Part shown: positions 7,379 to 15,057 of the stretch, piece after piece
Position numbering within the stretch: position 1 is the first letter of the stretch
Layout of the letters: every line of letters starts with the position of its first letter
Assembly (NCBI GenBank): GCA_016722445.1
Contig: JADKIZ010000022.1
Span: 1 to 43,021, forward strand
DNA length: 43,021 bases
Source of the DNA: Flavobacteriales bacterium
GTDB lineage: Bacteria > Bacteroidota > Bacteroidia > Flavobacteriales_D > Sanyastnellaceae
Direction of reading: 5' to 3'
Notes under the pieces: generated by a model
Databases searched by the model: none
What the model was told of the DNA's origin: nothing
Seen by the model: the letters and a program-made list of their open reading frames with translations, nothing else
Made by a program: the position numbers and the translations under genes

Positions 7379-7672
7379 ATGTTTGGAGCAAAGCACGATC
7401 ATACACACTTTCACTTTCATGGTGATAACAGTTCAATTCATAAAACCCTCAAAAAAATCCTCATGACACAAGAAGAAGCAGTTGCAAAAATCAACGCACT
7501 TACAGCACAGACACAAAAGTCAAATGCTGAAATCAGCCAAAAATTGACCGAACTTTCAGACGCCATTGCCGCAGCAGGTAATGTGACGCCGGAAGTTGAA
7601 GCAGCCCTTGCTGGACTTGCATCGGTAGTACAGGCAAATGACGACCTCATTGCTGATGCACCGACTGAATAA
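7379..7672 (+). CDS. small His-rich/coiled-coil protein (97 aa)
   Basis: The N-terminus GAKHDHTHFHFHGDNSS is very His-rich and could bind metal. From residue 29 (MTQEEAVAKINALTAQ...) the protein is a continuous Ala/Glu/Gln helix, typical of small phage coiled-coil proteins. The promoter box 21 bases upstream supports start 7379; an internal ATG at 7463 is an alternative. Transcription from the unit probably ends at the terminator at 7761. Function unknown. Confidence 0.6.
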   Translation: MFGAKHDHTHFHFHGDNSSIHKTLKKILMTQEEAVAKINALTAQTQKSNAEISQKLTELSDAIAAAGNVTPEVEAALAGLASVVQANDDLIADAPTE

Positions 7673-7760
7673 CCAGCTCCGGTTGATCCTACAGCATAAT
7701 CGTACTGAGTATTCTCAGAGTTAAGGTTATCATAGAATGGAAATTTTTAGGAATGCAAAA

Positions 7761-7789
7761 AGCCGTCAAACGTGACGGCTTTTTCTTTT
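7761..7789 (+). terminator. rho-independent terminator
   Basis: AGCCGTCA (7761-7768) pairs perfectly with TGACGGCT (7773-7780) around an AACG loop, followed by TTTTCTTTT. It lies just before the TerL promoter, so the frame upstream of ATG 7807 is not TerL coding sequence. Confidence 0.9.
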
Positions 7790-7792
7790 GTC

Positions 7793-7800
7793 TAAATTTG
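7793..7800 (+). promoter_or_regulatory. -7 box TAAATTTG before TerL
   Basis: TAAATTTG lies directly behind the terminator and ends six bases before ATG 7807. The predicted transcription start would coincide with the start codon, so the TerL message may be leaderless. Confidence 0.6.
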
Positions 7801-7806
7801 CATCCG

Positions 7807-9267
7807 ATGGTAACAGCAAGTTTCACAGATCCGCGTCAAGAAAAACACAGGAAGATTATCAAATCGGTTTTGAAGGCATGCAGTAATTCTCAACAACTTC
7901 AACTTGCAAAAAAAGCCATTGTTGAAACCAGTGAAGGAAGCCAGGAACGAATCGCGCTTGCTGAAAAGATTGACAGGCTTCAGCCATTAGTTGACAACGA
8001 ACTCAAATATTTCTATGCTGGAGGCGCAATCAGAGGTGGAAAGACTTTTGTTTTCATTGCTTTGATGTCAGCACTTTGCAAAATCTATCCAAAGTCAAGA
8101 TGGATCATCATTCGAAAATCAACAGCTGTTCTTCAAAAGACATCAATTCCATCGAGTGAACTCGTATTGAAAAATTCTGAAGGTCTGTATTGGAAACGAA
8201 GCGACAAGGAATACTTCGTACAATTTCCAAACGGATCGAGAATTTACTTCATGTCGGAAGGTTATGATTCAGATAAAAACCTGACAAAATTCCTGGGTCT
8301 TGAATGTAATGGTGTTCTACTTGAACAGATGGAAGAATTGCAGGAGAAGACCTACGTGATGGTTAAGACACGTCTTGGATCATGGCTTGGTGTCGAAGGT
8401 CCCATGCCTCCATCACTTCTTTTTGGAACTTTCAATCCAACATTCGGATGGGTAAAAAAACAGATTTACGATCTGCACAAAAAAGGAAAATTGGACAAGC
8501 ACACCAATTTCACTGAACTCTTACCTAATAACAATCCTTTTGTAACAGATGACCAGTTTAGAAACTGGGAGACTTTGCCACCGGATGAATACGCAAGGTT
8601 GATCAAAGGAATGTGGGACATTGAAGTGAAAGGCCAATTCATGAACCAATTCTCAAAAGATCGTCATGTTGCTCACCGGGATATTCCACTCAATTGGAAG
8701 CTCGATATTATTCTTTCATTCGACTTCAACGTTGATCCAATGACCTGCGTAATAGGTCAAACAAACTACATTGATTCAATATTTTTTGTAAGTGAAATCA
8801 GACAGCCGGACTCAGATACTTATGCGATGTGTGCGGCGATAAAAGGATTGATTGCCGGACGTGAACACACCGTTAAAGTAACCGGAGATGCTTCGGGTAA
8901 AAACCGGATGTCAGGTACCAGAGGCCACATTAACCAATATCAAATCATCAAAGAGCAGCTAGGCTTATCTTGGGAGCAGTTCATGGTTCCTTCTGTGAAT
9001 CCTGGAATAGCAGATAGCCGTACTTTCTGCAATGCGTTACTCTACAGATTGCCGACAATACTTTTTTCACCCGGCATGGAACACACCATAAACGATATGA
9101 TGTTTACGCTGTGTGCAACCAATAAAGACGGTGACTTGGAGATCAAGAAAACCGGAATGAATGAGTTTTTGAGCATCGACAATAAGCATATCGGGCACCT
9201 ATGCGATTGTGTGCGCTACTTCCTTCACACTACATTTACAGACTATTTAGAAATACCAAAATCATGA
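7807..9267 (+). CDS. terL: terminase large subunit (TerL)
   Basis: 486 aa from ATG 7807; the terminator and promoter box just upstream rule out the in-frame start at 7753. The ATPase half shows Walker A GGAIRGGKT (residues 72-80) and Walker B GVLLEQMEEL (169-178). The RNase H-like nuclease half shows FDFN (Asp306), TGDASG (Asp361) and HLCDCVRY (Asp467), the three acidic metal ligands. It translocates phage DNA into the procapsid and cuts it. The gene is complete and of usual length; it is followed, with an ATGA overlap, by the chaperone-like gene. Confidence 0.92.
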   Translation: MVTASFTDPRQEKHRKIIKSVLKACSNSQQLQLAKKAIVETSEGSQERIALAEKIDRLQPLVDNELKYFYAGGAIRGGKTFVFIALMSALCKIYPKSRWIIIRKSTAVLQKTSIPSSELVLKNSEGLYWKRSDKEYFVQFPNGSRIYFMSEGYDSDKNLTKFLGLECNGVLLEQMEELQEKTYVMVKTRLGSWLGVEGPMPPSLLFGTFNPTFGWVKKQIYDLHKKGKLDKHTNFTELLPNNNPFVTDDQFRNWETLPPDEYARLIKGMWDIEVKGQFMNQFSKDRHVAHRDIPLNWKLDIILSFDFNVDPMTCVIGQTNYIDSIFFVSEIRQPDSDTYAMCAAIKGLIAGREHTVKVTGDASGKNRMSGTRGHINQYQIIKEQLGLSWEQFMVPSVNPGIADSRTFCNALLYRLPTILFSPGMEHTINDMMFTLCATNKDGDLEIKKTGMNEFLSIDNKHIGHLCDCVRYFLHTTFTDYLEIPKS

Positions 9268-9890
9268 CGACAACGCTTTTCATTCTCACAATTCTGTTTC
9301 TATCCACCACCATCATTTTTTTCAAACCTTGGATAAACGACAGAATCAAAGCAAGCAAATTCGCAGCCACATACCGATCATCACAATCGCCGATCGAGAT
9401 TATTTATATCGACAAACTTGGAAATAAGTGGTACGGATATAAATCACTTTTCGACATGAAGCAGAAAAGAGCTGATAGAGCTAAGATCGCTGCACTTATG
9501 GCTGAACTATGTATGACCACGGACAGACATTCGAAATACTGTGCAGATATCAGAGGCTTCATGAATCAAAAGAATCTTGTTCGTGCTGCGGGTCTCCTCG
9601 ATGAGATGGAAAGGAGAACAACATGGGCTGCTGAGCCAGAAACACTTCGTGATCTTGCTCACGTATTCACTTTATTACACGGTGAAGATCCATCAGAAGC
9701 CAATCCTTTTTGGAAGGAAAAGAAACTGGAAATTTGGAAACAAGATCCAGACTGTGAGGCTTTTTTTTTGACTATGGCATTCAAAGTGGTCAGACACTTG
9801 GAACTATCATCAGAAACGGATTTGCTGAACTATTTGAATCTCAAAGCAGCGGAAGACGCTCTGTCGACGGCTTCAGCCCGGGCCTTTTAG
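9264..9890 (+). CDS. tail assembly chaperone-like protein (short form, 208 aa)
   Basis: ATG 9264 overlaps the TerL stop. Residues 5-22 form a hydrophobic segment, unusual for a chaperone; after it the protein is soluble and helical (DKLGNKWYGYKSLF..., ADRAKIAALMAEL...). It lies directly upstream of the tape measure gene, the usual place of G/GT-type tail assembly chaperones. A run of nine T (9761-9769) allows a -1 shift into a long frame that continues to the tape measure start. Assignment rests on position and the slippery run; I do not recognise the sequence with certainty. Confidence 0.55.
   Translation: MTTTLFILTILFLSTTIIFFKPWINDRIKASKFAATYRSSQSPIEIIYIDKLGNKWYGYKSLFDMKQKRADRAKIAALMAELCMTTDRHSKYCADIRGFMNQKNLVRAAGLLDEMERRTTWAAEPETLRDLAHVFTLLHGEDPSEANPFWKEKKLEIWKQDPDCEAFFLTMAFKVVRHLELSSETDLLNYLNLKAAEDALSTASARAF
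9761..9770 (+). other. slippery site T9G for -1 frameshifting
   Basis: In the zero frame the codons are GCT TTT TTT TTG, so the run contains the canonical T TTT TTT heptamer. A one-base backward slip reads TTT GAC TAT and enters the 90-codon downstream frame. Confidence 0.55.
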
Positions 9891-10039
9891 ACCTTACTTT
9901 ATCCAAGGAAATTGATCAGGAGAACTACATTTTGAGTGGTCAAGTTGCCTCTGAACAAAACCTTATTGAGTCATTTACGGTGTGGGAATATTATTCACGA
10001 CTTTTGTCGTACGTAAAAACCCACAAATCAGATGGCTGA
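9767..10039 (+). CDS. -1 frame extension of the tail assembly chaperone (long form)
   Basis: This frame is open from the T9 run to TGA 10037-10039, overlapping the tape measure start at 10032. It has no ATG and no early GTG or TTG start, so it can only be expressed by frameshifting from the 9264 gene, giving a fusion of about 258 residues. Its C-terminus SFTVWEYYSRLLSYVKTHK looks like real protein, and without it 9891-10031 would be the only gap in a packed region. This is the arrangement of G/GT chaperones, where the long form links the tape measure and tail tube proteins. Confidence 0.6.
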   Translation, partial: FDYGIQSGQTLGTIIRNGFAELFESQSSGRRSVDGFSPGLLDLTLSKEIDQENYILSGQVASEQNLIESFTVWEYYSRLLSYVKTHKSDG

Positions 10040-13000
10040 AAAAGTAAACAAACTGATTTTTGAAACTGAGTTTAAAAGCACAGGTGACCTTGCTGCATCG
10101 GCTCAGAAGATTGAAGAATACAAAAAAGAGGTATCACAGGCAACGGCAGGAACACTGCAATTTGTCGAGGCTGAGAAGAAACTAGAAAAGGCTGCTGCGC
10201 AAACTGGTGTTGTTATTTCCACTGAGACGAAAAAAGTCACAGATTTGGAGAACACATTCAAAAAAGCTGGCGATGCAATGGGTAAACTTGGACAGACCAA
10301 TACCCTAAAAAATCTTCCGATTACTTTGGAAGGTGCCACAAAAAAGGTAAAAGAATTCACAAGTGAGATACTGAAAGTTGGTGCTTCTGGTGGCAACATT
10401 GATGTTGTTACAAAAAAGATGGAGGCATTTCTCAATACGCTTCCTGATGACATTCGAAACAACGTGCTTGATCAACTTGGAAACGATGCTTCAAGGCTTG
10501 CCAATACAATAGATAAGCCAACGGCTAGACTTCGTGAACTCAAAAGATTGATTTTAACCGAAACAGATCCGGTCGTTATTAAAAGGCTACAAATAGAAGC
10601 TGGTAAACTTCAAGATGAAATTGGCGATACAAATGAACTGATCAAAGCATTATCATCAGATACATTTTTTGCTGATACTTTGGTTGAAGGTGTTCAGTCT
10701 GCAACAGGTGTATTTGCCACATTCCAAGGTGTAACAGGATTATTGGCCGAAGATCAACAAGCATTTGCCGAAGCGAGTGCAAAAGCACAATCAGCACTTG
10801 CATTGCTTCAAGGTGTACAACAGATTTCGAATGCACTGAAAAAAGAAGACAACATCATTACCCGTGCTCAAATAGTCGCTCAACGTGCATACGCTTTAGT
10901 TGTTGGTGAATCTACCGGAGCAATGAAAGGATTCAGAATTGCCCTTGCTTCGACTGGAATAGGTGCATTAATCTTGGCGATTGGATTACTCGTTGCCAAC
11001 TTCAAAGAAATCAAATCTGCGCTTGGTCTTGGTGTAAATCCAGAACTAGAAAAGTATGCGGTTGCTTCACGTAAAGCATCACAAGCTGCACTTGATTCAC
11101 TCGAATCATTCAAACAGCAAGAAGAATTCTTAAGAAATTTTGGAGTTACCGATAAAGAGGCGACTGAAACAAAATTAGCGCGGGCAGAAAAAGCAATTCA
11201 AAAACTTGATGAACAAGCAAAAAAGGAAGGTGCTATTTTAGAAGACCTAAAGGCAAAGAGGCTGGCCGCTCAAAGTTCACTCAGCGCAAATCCTCTGGAA
11301 AATCTATTCAAGGCTGTTACATCTCCCGTTGCCATAACACAGGAAGAAGTTGACCAGCAACAAACGCTTATTGATGACCTTGTTGTTAAACAAAAAGAAC
11401 TCGCTGTTGAATCAAAATTATATTCTGATGAACTGGTAAAAATCGAACAGGACAAAACCGAGAAGATTCGCGAAGAACTCAAAAAACAGAATGATGATCG
11501 TCTCCGGCAGTTATCAGAAGAAGAAAGACACGCTTTAGCACTTGCCGGAATAAATCGTGCTGGTGAAGAAGAACTTCTTAAAATTCGCCTTGATTACGCG
11601 AAAAAGAAACAAGCAATTTTGAAGTCAACGCCGGGCATCGATCTTACTACATTGAAAAATGCGGCTAATGTGATAAAGGAGATTGAACTAGAACTTTCCA
11701 AAAATCAAGAAGGTAGCATCAAGGCACTTTCTGACAGAGTTTCAAACCTTCGTGAACAGATCACAAGTGAGCTCGTTATTGGATCGGATGAATTCAAAAC
11801 TGCTATTGACGAATATTTCATCCTTTACAAAGAACTTCAAGAAGCAAATAAGGCTCTTGAACCTGTAGATGTGGAAATATTTGTTCCAGGTTCTCTGAAT
11901 CAACTTCAACAGGAAGTGGATAGGCTCAATGAGATTATTTCCGGCCTTGCTCCAGACGACGCAGAATTTGCCAGTGCATTAGAAAAACTCAATATCGCAA
12001 AAGCAAAACTTAAAGAGCTCAATGACCTGATCAATGCAGAAGCAGAGAAAGACAACACTTCACAGAGACTTCTCGAAATACTCAGCGAAGAAGAAAGACA
12101 CGCGCTTGCACTCGCTGGTATCAGGAAGAAATCTGAAGAAGATAAACTGAGGATTCAACTTGAATATGCTCAGAAAAGACTTGATGCACTGAAGGCAGAA
12201 ACAGAACTAAATGAGGTTGAAATTCTCAAAACTGAAAACATCATTTCTGAACTTTCGGAACAGCTTCAGAACTCTATTGGAAAGATCACATTCAAAGACG
12301 CTTTCCTTAAATTGTCTGGTGAAATTCAAAGTTTGGTTTCTGAGGTATTCAATGCTTCAAATACTATCATTAACATTCGTCAAAAAGAGAATGACGCTTT
12401 GATTTCAATGCAGCAGAAACGTGTAAGTGATGCTGAGAAAATTGCTGATCGCGGTAATGCAAGAATCCTGGAACTCGAACAAAAACGGTTAGAGGATCTT
12501 AATAAGGAAAGGGCAAAATTTGTCAGAAGACAACAACAGCTTGCGGCTGCTCAAATTGTCGTTGAATCGCTACTTGCAATTGCTAAGGCTGCTGCTCAGG
12601 GTCCTGCCGCTGCTCCGTTTACCATTGCTACAACATTGATCGCTTTAGCTGCCGGACTTGCTTCTGCGCGTGCCACAGCAACAGCGGCCACAAGTGCACA
12701 GTCATTCAGAAAAGGTGGTACATCAAAACCGGGTATTGGCGGATATACAGGCGACGGGCCACCAGATGGACAATCACTTGCACTTGGGTCGAAAAACTAC
12801 GTGTACCACAATCAGGAACACATTACGCCATACGAGGTATTGAGGATCGGAACCAACCGCGATTGGCTTGAAAAAATCCGTCTTGAAAGACTTGACATTG
12901 GTCAATTGGTAGCGCAGAAAAACAAAGTTGTTGTTGCTGAGGTTCCATCACAGCATTCAGTAGAAGAAAAGGTTGAAATCAATCTTCATTTGAACTCAAA

Positions 13001-13064
13001 AGGAATCATTCAAATTGCTGAAAAGAACAACCGAAGAAAGGCTAAAATCAACTTTAGAAAATGA
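10032..13064 (+). CDS. tape measure protein
   Basis: 1010 aa, the longest protein in the window. It is mostly coiled coil (residues 1-270 and 340-860), with a hydrophobic segment at about residues 298-320 (FRIALASTGIGALILAIGL...), an Ala-rich hydrophobic stretch at about 850-885, and a C-terminal globular part with GGYTGDGPPDGQSLALG and YHNQEHITPYEV seen in Bacteroidetes phage tape measures. It sets tail length and is injected with the DNA. It contains an internal duplication (see 11499 and 12066). Tail length scales with protein length, so this predicts a tail of ordinary siphovirus size. Confidence 0.85.
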   Translation: MAEKVNKLIFETEFKSTGDLAASAQKIEEYKKEVSQATAGTLQFVEAEKKLEKAAAQTGVVISTETKKVTDLENTFKKAGDAMGKLGQTNTLKNLPITLEGATKKVKEFTSEILKVGASGGNIDVVTKKMEAFLNTLPDDIRNNVLDQLGNDASRLANTIDKPTARLRELKRLILTETDPVVIKRLQIEAGKLQDEIGDTNELIKALSSDTFFADTLVEGVQSATGVFATFQGVTGLLAEDQQAFAEASAKAQSALALLQGVQQISNALKKEDNIITRAQIVAQRAYALVVGESTGAMKGFRIALASTGIGALILAIGLLVANFKEIKSALGLGVNPELEKYAVASRKASQAALDSLESFKQQEEFLRNFGVTDKEATETKLARAEKAIQKLDEQAKKEGAILEDLKAKRLAAQSSLSANPLENLFKAVTSPVAITQEEVDQQQTLIDDLVVKQKELAVESKLYSDELVKIEQDKTEKIREELKKQNDDRLRQLSEEERHALALAGINRAGEEELLKIRLDYAKKKQAILKSTPGIDLTTLKNAANVIKEIELELSKNQEGSIKALSDRVSNLREQITSELVIGSDEFKTAIDEYFILYKELQEANKALEPVDVEIFVPGSLNQLQQEVDRLNEIISGLAPDDAEFASALEKLNIAKAKLKELNDLINAEAEKDNTSQRLLEILSEEERHALALAGIRKKSEEDKLRIQLEYAQKRLDALKAETELNEVEILKTENIISELSEQLQNSIGKITFKDAFLKLSGEIQSLVSEVFNASNTIINIRQKENDALISMQQKRVSDAEKIADRGNARILELEQKRLEDLNKERAKFVRRQQQLAAAQIVVESLLAIAKAAAQGPAAAPFTIATTLIALAAGLASARATATAATSAQSFRKGGTSKPGIGGYTGDGPPDGQSLALGSKNYVYHNQEHITPYEVLRIGTNRDWLEKIRLERLDIGQLVAQKNKVVVAEVPSQHSVEEKVEINLHLNSKGIIQIAEKNNRRKAKINFRK
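11499..11626 (+). repeat. tape measure internal repeat, copy 1
   Basis: Encodes RLRQLSEEERHALALAGI followed by a charged helix ending KKKQAILKS. A diverged second copy lies at 12066. Confidence 0.7.
12066..12195 (+). repeat. tape measure internal repeat, copy 2
   Basis: Encodes RLLEILSEEERHALALAGI followed by EYAQKRLDALKA. SEEERHALALAGI is identical to copy 1, while the DNA differs at synonymous positions, so the duplication is old. Confidence 0.7.
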
Positions 13065-14347
13065 AACTACTCATCAACGGCACTGAAATTCCAAAGTCAG
13101 AATACACCGATGGCGACGGACTAACAATTTCTTCGGTAGAAGTATCGACAGTTGGCGCAAAAGAAAAGTCGGTCAGTCAGGAATTTGTATTGTACGGAGC
13201 AGCGTATCAGCTTGTATATGACGAAATAATTAACGATCCAAACGGACTGAACAACTTTCTTTCTGTGAAGATTTACGAAGACACTTGTTGCGATACTGAC
13301 ATACTTTTATTCGAAGGAATCATCAGAGGCGACGATGTTGATTGGTGTGTTGACGATTGCTTTTGTACGGTGAACTTCCGGGAGCATACCGAAGAAACAA
13401 GGCAAATGGACTGCATCAGGACAACTCTGATCTATGACAACTGGAACAACTTTACTTCACAGTCACACCCAAGAATGGCTTATTGTGTTGAGATGAGACC
13501 GGGATTTCTTCAGCACATCATCATAATTCTTGGAATAATCGTCAATCTTATTTTGTTCTTGTGGTTGCCGTTTGCAGCGGCTATTTCATTGATTGTTTCT
13601 GCGGTTAATACTATTGCGACAATTCTCAACGGTATTATTCCAGGTGATGGTCCTTTTCCTGATCCATTCATAAACTTCGATGGTGATCAGCAAACCAATT
13701 TTTTGCAGGAATACCAAAACTTTATCAGTGCATTAAACCAAAAACTGATTGGATGTGGAAGAAAACATCCTTCACCTCTTGTAAGTAGTTACATCAACAA
13801 CGTATGCGCGAAGTGTGGTTTAAATTTCTCATCAACAATCTTCAATAATCCTACCTCAGAATACAACAACACGGTTTACTTCTTTGCGCCTGTGAAAATT
13901 GGTTCATTGTCATCAACAACCACATGGATTGACGGTAATGAACCCAATATGACTCTGGATATGTTCCTTGACCAAATTATAATTCCGATCAATGGTGATT
14001 GGAAAATAATCAACGGAACTCTTTATGTAGAACGAAAGGATTATTTCTATTCGGGTGATGTCTGGGTAAATTATGAGGCTCTGAAAGAAAATAATCTGAT
14101 TGTTGGAAATAGGCTCTGCATGAATTGGAGGCAGGAACAACGACCTGCATTTGCTCAGTTCAGTTATACACAGGACGCAATTGATCTTGTCGGTAATGAA
14201 GCCCTATTGATTAACAGGTACAAAAAAACAGTTGAATGGAACCAACCTGTGAGTGAATTACAATCCGGTCACTTGGACATGAGTTTTCCTTTTGGAGCGG
14301 CGAGATTCAGAGGCGACGAAGTTGAAGAAGATGCTCGCAGTATATGA
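13061..14347 (+). CDS. distal tail protein, N-terminal part (frame broken near 14330)
   Basis: ATG 13061 overlaps the tape measure stop (ATGA), which places it in the tail module. The protein starts MKLLINGTEIPKSEYTDGDG, has a long hydrophobic pair of segments at about residues 151-190 (IIIILGIIVNLILFLWL...), unusual for a tail protein, and Cys-rich patches (CCDTDI, CDDCFC, CAKCG). It ends SFPFGAARFRGDEVEEDARSI, but the natural continuation appears to be the frame beginning MLAVYEAAPFG at 14331. It is probably the large distal-tail or baseplate-hub protein known from Bacteroidetes siphophages. Confidence 0.6.
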   Translation: MKLLINGTEIPKSEYTDGDGLTISSVEVSTVGAKEKSVSQEFVLYGAAYQLVYDEIINDPNGLNNFLSVKIYEDTCCDTDILLFEGIIRGDDVDWCVDDCFCTVNFREHTEETRQMDCIRTTLIYDNWNNFTSQSHPRMAYCVEMRPGFLQHIIIILGIIVNLILFLWLPFAAAISLIVSAVNTIATILNGIIPGDGPFPDPFINFDGDQQTNFLQEYQNFISALNQKLIGCGRKHPSPLVSSYINNVCAKCGLNFSSTIFNNPTSEYNNTVYFFAPVKIGSLSSTTTWIDGNEPNMTLDMFLDQIIIPINGDWKIINGTLYVERKDYFYSGDVWVNYEALKENNLIVGNRLCMNWRQEQRPAFAQFSYTQDAIDLVGNEALLINRYKKTVEWNQPVSELQSGHLDMSFPFGAARFRGDEVEEDARSI

Positions 14348-14816
14348 GGCTGCACCATTTGGACTTGGTACCATCATTGGCCAGAACAATCACGTTCTTA
14401 TTTTACCTCATGGAGTGGCCGCACTTCCAAAATTGATCATTTGGGATGGTGTTGACATACTTCATGGTCGGGTGGAATACAACTACACCTATGGAGCGAC
14501 AGGACCAGCAGATTTCCTTGGTACTCCAGCCTACAATTGGCCTTGGCTTTTGAACGAATTCAATTGCCTACCGAATACAGCCTATCCAACAGACGAGCAG
14601 GAAATGGCCTTGTACGGTCGATTCTGGTCGATCAATAATCCAAAACTGATCATTGACCAAGGAAAGCAATTTAACTTCACGATGTACTACAATTGCGAAA
14701 GCCTACAATCAGCACTAGAAGCTGAGTTTGTGCAGCTTCCAAATGGAATCGGTCGCATAACAGGAATGGAAGTAAATTTGTCGGACAAAACGATTAAAGT
14801 AACAGGTGATGTATAA
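14331..14816 (+). CDS. distal tail protein, C-terminal part
   Basis: 161 aa from ATG 14331 in another frame, overlapping the previous ORF by 17 bases. It reads MLAVYEAAPFGLGTIIG...PKLIIWDGVD and ends in ITGMEVNLSDKTIKVTGDV. Related phage proteins, as I remember them, carry this part fused to the SFPFGAARFR region of the upstream frame, so the pair is either one gene with an indel near 14328-14331 or a genuinely split gene with overlapping start. No slippery run is present at the junction. Confidence 0.6.
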   Translation: MLAVYEAAPFGLGTIIGQNNHVLILPHGVAALPKLIIWDGVDILHGRVEYNYTYGATGPADFLGTPAYNWPWLLNEFNCLPNTAYPTDEQEMALYGRFWSINNPKLIIDQGKQFNFTMYYNCESLQSALEAEFVQLPNGIGRITGMEVNLSDKTIKVTGDV

Positions 14817-15057
14817 ACCGCTCATTTTACCTATTTATTGCCACGACGACGATTCCAAGTTGTTGAATGATTTGGGTGTTGAAAAACCAATTCAGGAGCA
14901 TGATTTAAAGGGTATGGCGTTTTTCACCATAGATGCAATTGAGCCAATTGAAGATGAAAAAGGCGACTACAGTATTCTTTATTGTGGTAATTCATCGTTT
15001 TGCACTCCATATCCATTAAGTAAACTACTCGAAATCATTGAAGCATGGCAGCAATAA
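14809..15057 (+). CDS. hypothetical protein (82 aa)
   Basis: ATG 14809 overlaps the preceding stop by eight bases; the GTG at 14806 would add one residue. The protein (MYKPLILPIYCHDDDSKLL...) is acidic and likely alpha/beta. It overlaps the next gene by 13 bases, as in the rest of the tail operon. Not recognised. Confidence 0.6.
   Translation: MYKPLILPIYCHDDDSKLLNDLGVEKPIQEHDLKGMAFFTIDAIEPIEDEKGDYSILYCGNSSFCTPYPLSKLLEIIEAWQQ

Noticed and set aside
7705..7735. Small CTGAG/CTCAG hairpin as a terminator
   Set aside because: Five pairs and no T run; the real terminator is at 7761.
7753..7806. Upstream ATG for TerL
   Set aside because: A perfect terminator and a promoter box lie between it and ATG 7807.
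10103..10462. Minus-strand ORF opposite the tape measure gene
   Set aside because: Composition is the antisense image of the helical tape measure sequence, with no promoter or neighbours on that strand.
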